This document shows, piece after piece, positions 42,201 through 50,750 of a stretch of DNA of 64,000 bases. Each line of letters starts with the position of its first letter. Position 1 is the first letter of the stretch. The stretch comes from Symbiodinium natans (taxonomy: Eukaryota > Sar > Dinophyceae > Suessiales > Symbiodiniaceae): the NCBI GenBank assembly GCA_905221605.1, contig CAJNDS010001446.1, forward strand, positions 77,501 through 141,500, read 5' to 3'. Below the pieces are notes generated by a model. That model was not told where the DNA came from, ran no database searches, and was given only the letters and a program-made list of their open reading frames with translations. The position numbers and the translations under genes were made by a program.

Positions 42201-43958
42201 TGGTTGACGTTGTGGAGTGCAAGTTCAAGGGCAGTGAAGAAGCAGAAGCTCAAGGAAAGCCGGATGACGTCAGCTGCAAAGTCCCATTTGAACCGCTTTC
42301 GCAAGGAGAAGAAGGGCCCAGAGAGACGGACGCTGGAGGAGCACCTCAAGGAGCATTTTTTTGCAGTGCCTGGACCGCAAGGCCCCCTACACTGTGACGA
42401 CCATCTCCGAGATCATCAAGGAGAAAGCAAAGCCCCCGAGCCCACCGAGGAAGGAAGCCGACTCCCCGGGGTACCCGGAAAGGTTGCCTACCCCTCCGCG
42501 GGTTCCGCCACGTCGACGCTTGCCCACGCCTCCGAGGAATCCGACATCGCCAAGGGCCAGCGCGTCACGGGCACCAGCTACGCCGCCAAAGACATCGCCA
42601 TTGCCACCACCACCGACCAATCCCGGAACGCCTACTTCGAGTGGATGGAGTGTGGTGACGGACCGAAAGCGCTGAGTGCAGTCAGCCAGAAAGGATCTTC
42701 CCAGGCAATGGCGAGCAGCAAAAATCTTGATGTGCTTGATGGTTGTGCTTGCGCTTGTGATGTTGGCATGAGTGGCATGGTTGGCATGAGTGGCATGGTT
42801 GAGCATGTGTGTGTTGGTGAGCTTGATCAGGAGAAAGCACCGGCCCCAGACGGCGACCAGGCGTGGTTGCTGCGTGGTGATCAGGAGTTGCTTCACCAGG
42901 AGTTGTGGGGAAAGGTTCACCGTGAGCATGTGTTGCGAAGTCATGTTCCTTTTAATTCCAGCTGTGAGCATTGCGTGCGTGGTAGAGGTCTTGAACCAGC
43001 TAGGAAAATCGAGAGGGATTCCGGAGAGGGAGCCCAAAAGGAGGTTCAGATCGACAAGTTCTTCTACAAGGGGATTTGGTTCCTGGTGTTGGTGCTTGTT
43101 GGTTGCTTTGCCATCGGAACAGTGATGTACCGTGAAGTTTCAGGACCGCGTGGAGCAGCAGCGCGTGAGGTGATGCTTGGAGAGATGTCGGCGTGGGGAC
43201 GTAGTGTTGGCTTGGTTGGAGTTGAAGCGCGTGACTTGTCGGTTTGCGTGAAGTCGGATCTTGAGGGGGTGGTGAAGAACCTTGCTCAGGGTTTCGCTGA
43301 TACCATGACCGTTGGTGCGGTTGAGGTGTCTGATGTTCCGGTTGGTCGGCACGCCCCGGTCGCAGAGAGGGCCATCCGAACATTGAAGGAAAACGCGAAC
43401 ACGTTGTGCGCCGGATTGGAGCAAGTTGGCCTAGAGCCATGTGGCAGAGGAGTCAGCTTTCTTCTCTCTCACTGTGCTCAGGCACACAACCGCTACCAAA
43501 TCCAGCCTGGATCGGCAATGACTCCTGAACAACGTAGTTTAAGAACTATGAGGCAGCCTCGGGCGATATACGTCTGGGGAGCGTCAATCTTGGCCACACC
43601 TCCGCCGAGTCTACGACAATTCATCACGGGCAGATATGGACAGGCTGCCTACTTAGGCCCTGAAGTCGCGGGTGGCAGCCATCTGGTGCAGTTCCGACTG
43701 AAGGATGGTTCGTTGAAGATTGCCCGGTCAGCCCGAATCAGGATGTTGGTGCCCATGACCTTTGAGTTGTCAGCCTTGCGTGGTATTTGCCGTATGTTGC
43801 CCGAGCGTGCTGGTGACGTTTCTTCCAATCCCAAACACCGAGACTCGCGGACCGCCAGCATCGTGGGTCGAGGAAAATGGCAGGACCCCGAGGTGTCGAG
43901 CGTGTCGATTGAGGGGTGTTCCGGCGGACAAGGCGTGGCACACTCAGAAGTGTCGTGA
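39261..43958 (+). CDS. Gag-protease-integrase polyprotein of element A
   Basis: The frame opens at 39240; the ATG at 39261 (MEGRGRPSYYHIGEG) is the first plausible start. Gag: Pro-rich leader, helical core (WVEYLEVFLPWIALFDDRIP ... RLHQDLSVCSRIEAS), a (KDKGKDKG)n basic run at 40534-40625, and a CCHC knuckle CYNCNELGHYSNRC near 40750. A 21-residue repeat, four copies, lies at 41007-41258. Protease: WWLLDSGASTH at 41358. After a basic linker comes integrase: HREHVLRSHVPFNSSCEHC (HHCC), QIDKFF (Asp), VKSDLEG (Asp), VAERAIRTLKEN (Glu). The frame ends at 43958 after overlapping the RT frame from about 43762. Part of the protease-integrase linker reads better in another frame, so an undetected pair of indels is possible. 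Confidence 0.85.
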   Translation: MEGRGRPSYYHIGEGEPGMLRERGRRGAEPPYERPSGSRHSSVPPRNPVVGSGVAFSPMSNLSGAVHPTGSPVVGSPTAMGTPIPAMASPMSPPGLVPPPPAAVDPVAVQAALGSQLLVQTVQQQQQQISQMMSLVQQLVQDRTSAEKKGKGAGSLSSISDSVDHAMEVDDGNGAPIRNPKADSYVPKLPMLDGGRMNKGRRAEIEAWVEYLEVFLPWIALFDDRIPSEVQACFVKDKPILNKDLAKGESIRSTRVFLYLRQSFANFSRGLDILKQVEREQLGVPAGYEALRRLHQDLSVCSRIEASTLREEMLRYQPPASTKDRPLEVFRSVQVELAKYGRLVAAFPDLALSEADQSMIVLKGLDADVKRYILLHAKIDSMSELETAIKFYDANIKILTFADSGRGRDRRNNNDIANPLNFKGDGKGKDKGKDKGKDKGKDKGKDKGKDKGRSGKDKHDKKGEKGGKGNATQDPGKGGGGSSGSDPKHDKRANVKCYNCNELGHYSNRCPKKAAKGVAAAATLLAPQLAALTLEGPHVFAAAVDCEFFDIAQGDSDNESSLSDGDWEAFGRSWLLESSEATVELGTSQLGSLETPVELEKAPVELGTSQLGSLETPVELEKAPVELGTSQLGSLETPVELEKAPVELGTSQLGSLETPVELEKAPSTLGEHGLSEFYFHDMSMAAPHVTHGSSSEAMDWWLLDSGASTHLISEETLQHVQVLSLSEHVGRDCVTATGASIGVQKSAVVRVCFAVERSSPIVVEFEALVAPVRFNLLSLGRLLNRNLSFAPISTCKLVVLTLRLCGPTTVAGCRVMRWHGPVWCLKNRAQRSRLQTPRVRGLPQPEKMASSSESEVEWRMEGKDKGKLVRRVVATQAASISVGEEDFEESTRLATATSTETEGAILLVPADAESQVVLKPGEIETPGPAKVPQQKPMPKKPKVKKMPQKPLVKRMPKAASSSSTKRTPVKLVPRSDRQQPWLTLWSASSRAVKKQKLKESRMTSAAKSHLNRFRKEKKGPERRTLEEHLKEHFFAVPGPQGPLHCDDHLRDHQGESKAPEPTEEGSRLPGVPGKVAYPSAGSATSTLAHASEESDIAKGQRVTGTSYAAKDIAIATTTDQSRNAYFEWMECGDGPKALSAVSQKGSSQAMASSKNLDVLDGCACACDVGMSGMVGMSGMVEHVCVGELDQEKAPAPDGDQAWLLRGDQELLHQELWGKVHREHVLRSHVPFNSSCEHCVRGRGLEPARKIERDSGEGAQKEVQIDKFFYKGIWFLVLVLVGCFAIGTVMYREVSGPRGAAAREVMLGEMSAWGRSVGLVGVEARDLSVCVKSDLEGVVKNLAQGFADTMTVGAVEVSDVPVGRHAPVAERAIRTLKENANTLCAGLEQVGLEPCGRGVSFLLSHCAQAHNRYQIQPGSAMTPEQRSLRTMRQPRAIYVWGASILATPPPSLRQFITGRYGQAAYLGPEVAGGSHLVQFRLKDGSLKIARSARIRMLVPMTFELSALRGICRMLPERAGDVSSNPKHRDSRTASIVGRGKWQDPEVSSVSIEGCSGGQGVAHSEVS
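41007..41258 (+). repeat. four 63-bp tandem repeats inside gag of element A
   Basis: Units at 41007, 41070, 41133 and 41196 each encode VELGTSQLGSLETPVELEKAP. They differ at only a few bases, implying recent expansion or homogenisation. They lie between the zinc knuckle and protease. Confidence 0.95.
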
Positions 43959-45765
43959 CAGATACGCTGCGTACGTGAAGAGCTCTTGTGATCCGAATCA
44001 GTTTGTGCTTGATGATGCCCAGCATGAGTTGGAGATCGAAGGAGTCGAGCTTGATCTTGGTTCGCGTGCTTTTGGTGAGCTTGACGTCGGGTTGGAGTTG
44101 CCTGATGATGTGCAGGATTATGAACCGACTGAAGATGAGGGAGAGCGAGGCCTCGGTGAGTCCTTCTTGCCTGAAGGGGTGCTTGAGGGTGAACTTCGTC
44201 CCGGAGACTCTGTTGGAGTTGAACCTGCAGCTTCAGAAGAGGCTGACTTCATGGAAGTTGAGCCAGAAAGCCTGGATCGGGTGCCAGAACCAGAGTCCGA
44301 TGCCATGGTCAACAACGTCTTGTTCCGTGAGTCGTTGGGTTTCGCCGCCGTTGCAAATCCCAGTACCGGAAGGCAGACTGTGAAGCTTGGTGGTGAGACT
44401 CTTGTGGTTGAAATGCCCTCATCTTCCAAGGATGATGTCACCGGACATGCATTGGATCTTGGTCTGACCTACGAAGGCATGTTGCGTGAGTTGAGTGCGC
44501 TTGAGCCCCTTGCAGTCGGTGATGTGATTTGGCATGTGGATCCGAAGCAGAAAGTGATATCCACAAGATGGGTGTCAAATGCAAAGCTGGAGCGGGTTGA
44601 CGGCAAAGAAAGACCACTGGTTCGTTGTCGGGTTGTTGCGCGTGATTTCGCCCAGGGAGCAACGGCTGCTCAGCTTGGCATTTCTGCGGCGACCAGCTCA
44701 GCCGAGGCATTGAGGACCTTCCTCTTTTATGCCGGCTCGAAGAGGCAGAACGTCGTGGCGTTCTTGTTCGCAGAGTTAGAAGAAGAAGACGGCACGGTGG
44801 TGGTGCGGCTCCCTGCTGGAGTTACCGGTCCCAATGGAAGGCCTGGGTTCATGCGACTTCGCAAGGCTCTTTATGGGTTGAGAGCCGCGGCCCAGACCTG
44901 GGCTCGTCATCTCGCAAAGCTCCTCAAGCGCCTCTGCGACCTCACTCCATGTGAAACAGAACCATGCCTCTTCTCAGGTGTGGTTCTCGGTGGACAGAGG
45001 GTGGCAGTGTTGTGCTACGTAGACGATCTCCTCATCAGCGGCGACAGCGACGAGGCCATCTACTACGTGGTGGAGAAGCTTAAGAGCGCGGTGAAGATGA
45101 AGATCAAGGTGACCGCTGACTTGGATCGTGATCAGCAAATCACGTTTCTTGGTCGTCAAATCACCAGGAAGAAGGGCGAGGACTCTTTGGTGATTGGCAT
45201 GGCAGGCGAGTACTACCAGGAGATCTATGAGGGTTTTGGACTTGGGAAGAGTCCGAAGTCTTGCCCGACGCCGCCGAATCTTCGTGAACTTTACGACAGA
45301 GAAGAAGAAGTCTTGGAGCGGGAGTTGAGCTCAGAAGCTGCTGCTCGATATCGCTCTACGCTGGGACGCCTTTCATGGTTGGCCATGACGCGCGTGGATC
45401 TAGCATATTATGTTTCCATGCTAGCTCGAGGCCAGGCCAGTCCACGTGAGAAGCATGAACGTGCGATGCGGATGGTATTACGGTATCTTCGGCATGTTCA
45501 GGACTTTCGACAAATCGTCCATCCAGTTGATGAACGGAGCCTTCGGTTGGATTGCTACGTGGATGCGTCATGGGGCAGTGAGAGGAGCGTTGATCGCAAG
45601 AGTGTGAGCGGTGGTTGCATCATGCTTGGTGGTTTCTGCTTGAAAGCGTGGTCACGGCTTCAACAAGCTGTCGCTCTCAGCTCAGCAGAGTCGGAGTTGT
45701 ACGGATTGGTGCACCTCTTTTGCGACTCCGAGGCCGCATTGCCATCAGCAGGGCTGACGGCTTGA
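43800..45765 (+). CDS. RT-RNase H frame of element A
   Basis: This frame is +1 relative to Gag-integrase and overlaps its end. The real coding switch is near 43800-43860, since ETRGPPASWVEENGRTPRCRAC with a Cys/His cluster (CRAC ... HTQKC) is in this frame. RT: ISTRWVSNAKLE, RCRVVARDFAQG, MRLRKALYGLRAAAQTWARH, active site LCYVDDLLISGD (45016 on), FLGRQITRKKGED. RNase H: CYVDASWGSE, DRKSVSGG and ALSSAESELYG. At ~45730 a 1-nt change ends the frame (SAGLTA, stop at 45765); the true continuation is in the frame of 45735-46225. So RNase H is broken in this copy. Confidence 0.85.
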
Positions 45766-46225
45766 GGCGTGTCAGACATATAGATCTGAGAGCATGCTTT
45801 ATACAAGATCAGCTCCGACAGCGACTTCTCTTCATCTTCGGAGTGCGAGGAGCCTCCAACGTCGCCGACCTCTTCACAAAATCGTTAGATGCCCGGACTA
45901 CGTTGAAACACATGTTGAGCCTTGGTTTGTCCGAAGTCACTGTTGCAGCTTGCGTTGGTGAGTTGGCGTGTTTCGTTGGCTTGCTTGGTGCTGCTGTGGC
46001 TGGCAAGGATCACGTATCTCTTGCAGATCGGTATCGTTTGATGGAGTTTGCCAAGTGGTTGGTGGTTGAGTTCTGTGCGCCTCCCATGTCGAGCATGTTG
46101 GCTGCGTCGCGAGCGTGCTCCTGGGTTGGTGTGTTGACTGTCAGTGAGGCAGATGACGGCGGAGACCCGGCCACTACAGCGCAGCTTCAACAGATCTGCA
46201 CTCTCCACATCCGCAGGGGGGGTTT
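45735..46225 (+). pseudogene. RNase H end and C-terminal extension of element A, 5' half
   Basis: From IAISRADGLRRVRHIDLRA the end of RNase H continues (FIQDQLRQRLLFIFGVRGASNVADLFTKSL). It is followed by ~100 residues with no known domain (VGELACFVGLLGAAVAGKDH, possibly a membrane segment). It is open to GGTTT at 46221-46225, where element B begins. The frame continues without a stop after B at 57071, so the extension is longer than RNase H needs. Confidence 0.75.
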
Positions 46226-46425
46226 TGTTAAGTGTACAGCATGTATCCAGGTACAGTGAATGGGTGCAGTAGGAAAGACACCAAATGCCCTAAGGCATGT
46301 TGAGTCTGAGCAGAACGAGTTTGACACCGGAGGCTTAGGCTCAAGAGTCGAAAGCGAGAAAAGTTGTTTTGCCTTTAGAGCGTGGTAGGAAAAGTGAGCC
46401 ATGATGTTTACCACGTTTTTCAACA
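46226..46425 (+). repeat. 5' LTR of element B
   Basis: 200 bp. TTAGGCTCAAG (46335-46345) matches the last 11 nt of DinoSL at ten positions. The Gag frame starts inside the LTR (ATG ATG at 46401-46406). Confidence 0.95.
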
Positions 46426-49400
46426 TGGTAGCGGAGCACCTGAGTCAGGGTGCGATGATGCTACAGCAAGCTGGATGGACGAAGATTTTTCCATGGAGCA
46501 TGATGGTTTTCATGTCTGTGCGAGAAGTGTGTGCCAGCAACCTCCAGAACCTTCAGCATATGGCAGAGCAGACAGTTGCAGCAAGCAGTGGTGCCCTGGA
46601 CGCTTTGAGTTCAGGAAGATGGCAGCAGGAATTGTTCCTGTTTGCAGTGCTGGTTTTCATGAGCAGCATTTTAGCAGGAATGGCGTGGTCGTTCTTGCGA
46701 GAGATTGCAACTGAAGAGCGAGAGATCGAGACTGTCGCCCATGAAGAGTTCATGCCTGATGTTTACATTGCAAAGTCAAGAACAGCAGTGCACAAGCATC
46801 GAGAATGCCGTGGCCTGGACAGTGCGGATCAGGCGCAAGTCGTACGTGCACCTGGATGTAGAGTTTGCTTTCCAGATGGCTATGTTTACATTCAAGGGCA
46901 GACAGAAGTAAAGAGAAGGAGGTTTACCCAGATGACTGGATGTGGTTTCTGGATGAGAGTCCTTTGCAGTGCAGTTCTTCTACTTTGTGCAGGGCTCGTT
47001 ACAGCAGAAGGTTTGTTGTTGATGATCAAGAATGTGAAAGCAAAGGCAGCAAGAAGCAGTACAGAGATATTGCTAGATGAAGCAGAGCTCGTTATGTCAA
47101 AGCCGCTGCCCAGGAATTCGATTTCCCTCCAGGATGACCTGAAGACTATTGCCTTGGAGGATGAGCATGCCGAGGTGCAGCATGCGACTCATGCACTTGG
47201 TGGAAGCAGCAAGAATGTGCATGTGAGAAGAGAGAGAGAAGAGACAGAACATGTGGAGCTCATGTCCTTCAGTTTGCAGCGTCGTCAAACCAAAGAAGCC
47301 CCAATACGCTATGAAGATCAAGACAACGAAGAAGACTACAACCTCGAGATTGTGAAGTACATGATCGCAGGATTTGAAGCATCAAGAAACTTCGACATCA
47401 CGAATTTGAAGATTGAGGTGAAAAGATGGTATGAAGGTACAAGAAGATTCCTTCGAAGCCTTGAGTCGAGCTACGCCCCTGAGATCTCAGTCATGTTTCA
47501 CAAGCAGAAAGAAATCATTTTCGTGTTGATGATCGTGATGTGCACCCCGATTGGTTTGGTTACTTGGATCAGCCTGTACAACATGTGTGCCATCCAAAGC
47601 AAAAGAAAAGAGTGTTTGAAGAGAAGAGTTTCGAGGAGAGCCAGGTATCAAGAAGTTCGTGCATGTGGTGTTCAGAAGAAGACGCTCATGTTCATTGTGT
47701 TGCTGTATACAAACACGCAAGCAGCTGAAGCCATGAATGCTCAGATGGAGCAAGCAATGCAATCTTTGGCCCAGCAGACAGCAACGAACACCCAACAGAT
47801 AAACGACCTGGTTAGCGCAGTTCAGCAGCAAGCATCCCAGCAGCAGCAAGCAAGCACAGCAGCTCAAAGTGCAGCAGCAGCCAGTGAAGGCGAGATGAGA
47901 GAAATGTTTCGCAACATGCTACAAGTGGCTACAAGAACGAGCACAGCGGTCCACGAGGCAGCAAGCATGATCAACAATATGGGTCAAATGCATCGAGATT
48001 TTCGTGAGCATCAAGAAGCACGAGAACAAGCACAAGCAGAAAGAGAAAAGAGAAGAGAGAAGGGAGATGTTGAGTTGCACAAGATGATCAAGACCCCCGA
48101 CGTGTTCAACCCAAGCAGTTTCAAAGAAGAGCATGAAGGCTGGAGTGAATTCAGACACAAGATGCGAACCTGGATTGGAGCGTTGGACCCAGAGATGTTA
48201 GCAAGAATTGAAGCCGTTGAAGCAAAGAGAAGTGAAGCTGTTGAGTTTTCCACCTTGAGTGACGAGCACAAAGCCGTTAGCAAGAAGCTCTACACGATCC
48301 TCACTTCGTACACGAAAGGTCGCCCATTGAGAACGATCAAGCAGATTACAGAGGAGAATGGTTTAGAAGCATGGAGAATTTTGCTCGAAGAACACGAACC
48401 CTACACTCGTGGTAGAAGTCTTCGTTTGCTGAAGTACAAGTTTGAAAACAAGAAGACCACCATGGAGAATATCCTTGCATTCGAAGAAGCAATCGAGCAG
48501 TATGAAAAGGCATCAGGAGATGTGGTGCAAGATGATTTGAAGATTTCAATTATCCTCAATCAGCAAGATGGTCAACTTCGACAACACATGTTGCTCAACT
48601 TGAGAGATGATACAAAGTATTCAAGTCTTCGTCAGTTTCTCCTGTCCTATGAGCAAAACACGCGCTGGACCACAACTGACTTGATCAACGCCGGCAACGA
48701 CCACGGTGGACAAGCAGACATGGATGTCAGCAACGTGAACAAAGATGATAGAAAAAGGCCCTGGAGATCCAAAGGAAAAGGAAAAGGAAAGTTCAGCAAA
48801 GGCAAAGGAAAGGGCAAAGGAAAATGGAGGAAAGGAAAGTCCAAAGGAAAAGGCAAGTATGGCAACGACTACGGCTACAACTCCAAAGGACGAGGAAGAG
48901 GAAAAGGTCGTGGTCGAGGTCGCGGTCGTTTCGGTCGTGGAAAAGGATTTGGTCGTGGATTTGGAAAAGGGCGCGGAAAAGGAAGCTTTGGTCCTCAGTG
49001 TTGTCATTACTGTGGAAAGCCTGGTCACTTTGAAGCCCAATGCAGACAGAAGCAGAGAGATTTTGGTGATGTTCGAAACGTGAACGACGACCAGCAAAGT
49101 ACCACAGCAGCCAGTTCTACTGCAGCACCAAGCACGTCAAGCACCACGAACGTGACGAGCGTCAGCAGGAACCAAGCAAAGACCGTGCGTCAAATCTCCA
49201 TGATCCACATTGGAGATCCTCCACAACAGTATCCAGAAGTTTTCGAAGTCGACACGGAGGCAGAAGAAGAACTTGAGATTGACTATTTTGGTCGTGTGCT
49301 ACGTGTTGAAGAATTTCAGCTTAGCGATGCAGAGCAAGAAGAAGAAGAACACGAGCACCAAGAAGAAGATGATCCTTTGATGTTGTGGTGGAAAGATGGT

Positions 49401-50750
49401 TGTGAGCACGAAGAAGATTGCAATCTTTGTGTCCGTGCAGTCCAAGAATCATTTTATGAGAGCAGTCCTGTCTATGAGAAGATAGAAGTGATCTTGGACA
49501 GTGGCGCCGATGTCAGCCTCATTCCTCTGTGGCTTGGCAAAGAGGGAGTGCCTGTGAAGAAGAAGAACGATTCAGGCATCAGAGACGCACAAGGAAGAAA
49601 GATTCCTGTAAAAGGAAAGAGAGCAATCAACTTGACTATGTTCAGCTCGAAGCAAGAAGCAGTCAAGATGCAAGAATGCTTCATCGTTGCGAATGTGGTC
49701 AATCCTTTGTTGGCAGTCGGAAAGCTACTCAAGAATGGCTGGGAGATTGTCAAGAAGGATGATGGCTTGATGTTGTCAGACGGAATGTCAGACATCCCTG
49801 TTCACTACCACAAGAACTCGCTGGCTACTTATGCTTACTTGCAAGCAGGAAAGAGGTATGAGAGCGAAGCCTATGTGAACCTGGAGCAGGAACACGTTCG
49901 CACCGTCATTCAGCTGAACTCCCACATAGCTGATGCAGCAAGAAAGCAAGAACCTGGCTGGCATGATACAGACAGCATTGTGGTTGTGCACTACTCCCCG
50001 GCGCAGTCGAAGTACAAAGATCCCACGGACATGTACCGTACGGAGGATTTTCCGTACAGAAGCACGATGATCAAGACAGAAGATGGTACATGGAAAGCCG
50101 TTGAAGTGTGCAAGAAGTATGCGCAGAAGATGGACCCGTTTGAGGATATCAGCGCAGGCGGGGAATTTGAAGTGGTGACAGCATTGTCGTCACGAGTTAT
50201 CCCGCTGAATGTCTTGGGCATCCCCTTGAAGAAAGATGAACGCCAAGAACAAGAAGCAAGAACCAGCGACACTTGGAGCATCGAGAAGGCTGGTACGGAA
50301 CTTGTGCGGTACCACAACACGCCGCGCACCCACAAGTTCAACCCTGAGAACGTAGCTGGAATGCCCACGGACATTGAGAATTTGACGTCCTGGAGATACA
50401 CTATTGGCGAGTGTGTCTATGCCACGAATTTGTATGAAGACGAAGATGATTGGAGCAGAGACACTGGTATGGTCAGACCAGATTTCGTCTCAAAGAACCT
50501 GTTCGTGAAGATAGAAGAAGCAGTGCACAAGAGCAAGAGGCAAAGAGACAGAAGCTTGAAGAAGAAAAGAAAAGTTTCCTCCCAGAAGATGTGCAGATGG
50601 AAGAAGCCCCTCGAGGTGAAGTTGAACGAGATTCTCTTGTGTTCACCTACGATGGCTATGAGTACAGCAAGAATAGCAGCGTGCAGATTTTACGTCAACT
50701 TTGTCGTGAATTTGAAGTACCAAGCAGTGGCAGCAAAGAGCAGATGCTGA
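46401..50750 (+). CDS. ORF1 of element B: membrane segments, Gag, protease
   Basis: 1449 codons. ATGs at 46401, 46404 and 46425; the last is made by the final A of the LTR plus TG of the PBS. Predicted membrane segments: about residues 78-100 (LFLFAVLVFMSSILAGMAW), 183-209 (VLCSAVLLLCAGLVTAEG), 372-393 (IIFVLMIVMCTPIGLVTW) and weaker 427-440. A small Cys cluster (HRECRG ... GCRVCFPDG) lies between the first two. Gag from ~445: Gln-rich coiled segment, then a helical core (EGWSEFRHKMRTWIGAL ... LQQ-type), KGKGKGK and RGRGRGR basic runs, and a CCHC knuckle CHYCGKPGHFEAQC at ~868. Protease: VILDSGADVSLIPLWLG at ~1030. It overlaps ORF2 by 301 nt; ORF2 is in the -1 frame, and the A-rich stretch near 50559-50574 is a possible shift region. 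Confidence 0.85.
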   Translation: MMFTTFFNMVAEHLSQGAMMLQQAGWTKIFPWSMMVFMSVREVCASNLQNLQHMAEQTVAASSGALDALSSGRWQQELFLFAVLVFMSSILAGMAWSFLREIATEEREIETVAHEEFMPDVYIAKSRTAVHKHRECRGLDSADQAQVVRAPGCRVCFPDGYVYIQGQTEVKRRRFTQMTGCGFWMRVLCSAVLLLCAGLVTAEGLLLMIKNVKAKAARSSTEILLDEAELVMSKPLPRNSISLQDDLKTIALEDEHAEVQHATHALGGSSKNVHVRREREETEHVELMSFSLQRRQTKEAPIRYEDQDNEEDYNLEIVKYMIAGFEASRNFDITNLKIEVKRWYEGTRRFLRSLESSYAPEISVMFHKQKEIIFVLMIVMCTPIGLVTWISLYNMCAIQSKRKECLKRRVSRRARYQEVRACGVQKKTLMFIVLLYTNTQAAEAMNAQMEQAMQSLAQQTATNTQQINDLVSAVQQQASQQQQASTAAQSAAAASEGEMREMFRNMLQVATRTSTAVHEAASMINNMGQMHRDFREHQEAREQAQAEREKRREKGDVELHKMIKTPDVFNPSSFKEEHEGWSEFRHKMRTWIGALDPEMLARIEAVEAKRSEAVEFSTLSDEHKAVSKKLYTILTSYTKGRPLRTIKQITEENGLEAWRILLEEHEPYTRGRSLRLLKYKFENKKTTMENILAFEEAIEQYEKASGDVVQDDLKISIILNQQDGQLRQHMLLNLRDDTKYSSLRQFLLSYEQNTRWTTTDLINAGNDHGGQADMDVSNVNKDDRKRPWRSKGKGKGKFSKGKGKGKGKWRKGKSKGKGKYGNDYGYNSKGRGRGKGRGRGRGRFGRGKGFGRGFGKGRGKGSFGPQCCHYCGKPGHFEAQCRQKQRDFGDVRNVNDDQQSTTAASSTAAPSTSSTTNVTSVSRNQAKTVRQISMIHIGDPPQQYPEVFEVDTEAEEELEIDYFGRVLRVEEFQLSDAEQEEEEHEHQEEDDPLMLWWKDGCEHEEDCNLCVRAVQESFYESSPVYEKIEVILDSGADVSLIPLWLGKEGVPVKKKNDSGIRDAQGRKIPVKGKRAINLTMFSSKQEAVKMQECFIVANVVNPLLAVGKLLKNGWEIVKKDDGLMLSDGMSDIPVHYHKNSLATYAYLQAGKRYESEAYVNLEQEHVRTVIQLNSHIADAARKQEPGWHDTDSIVVVHYSPAQSKYKDPTDMYRTEDFPYRSTMIKTEDGTWKAVEVCKKYAQKMDPFEDISAGGEFEVVTALSSRVIPLNVLGIPLKKDERQEQEARTSDTWSIEKAGTELVRYHNTPRTHKFNPENVAGMPTDIENLTSWRYTIGECVYATNLYEDEDDWSRDTGMVRPDFVSKNLFVKIEEAVHKSKRQRDRSLKKKRKVSSQKMCRWKKPLEVKLNEILLCSPTMAMSTARIAACRFYVNFVVNLKYQAVAAKSRC
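46426..46444 (+). promoter_or_regulatory. primer-binding site of element B
   Basis: TGGTAGCGGAGCACCTGAG immediately after the LTR. The first 12 bases are the same as in A and C. It is also translated as part of ORF1. Confidence 0.85.
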
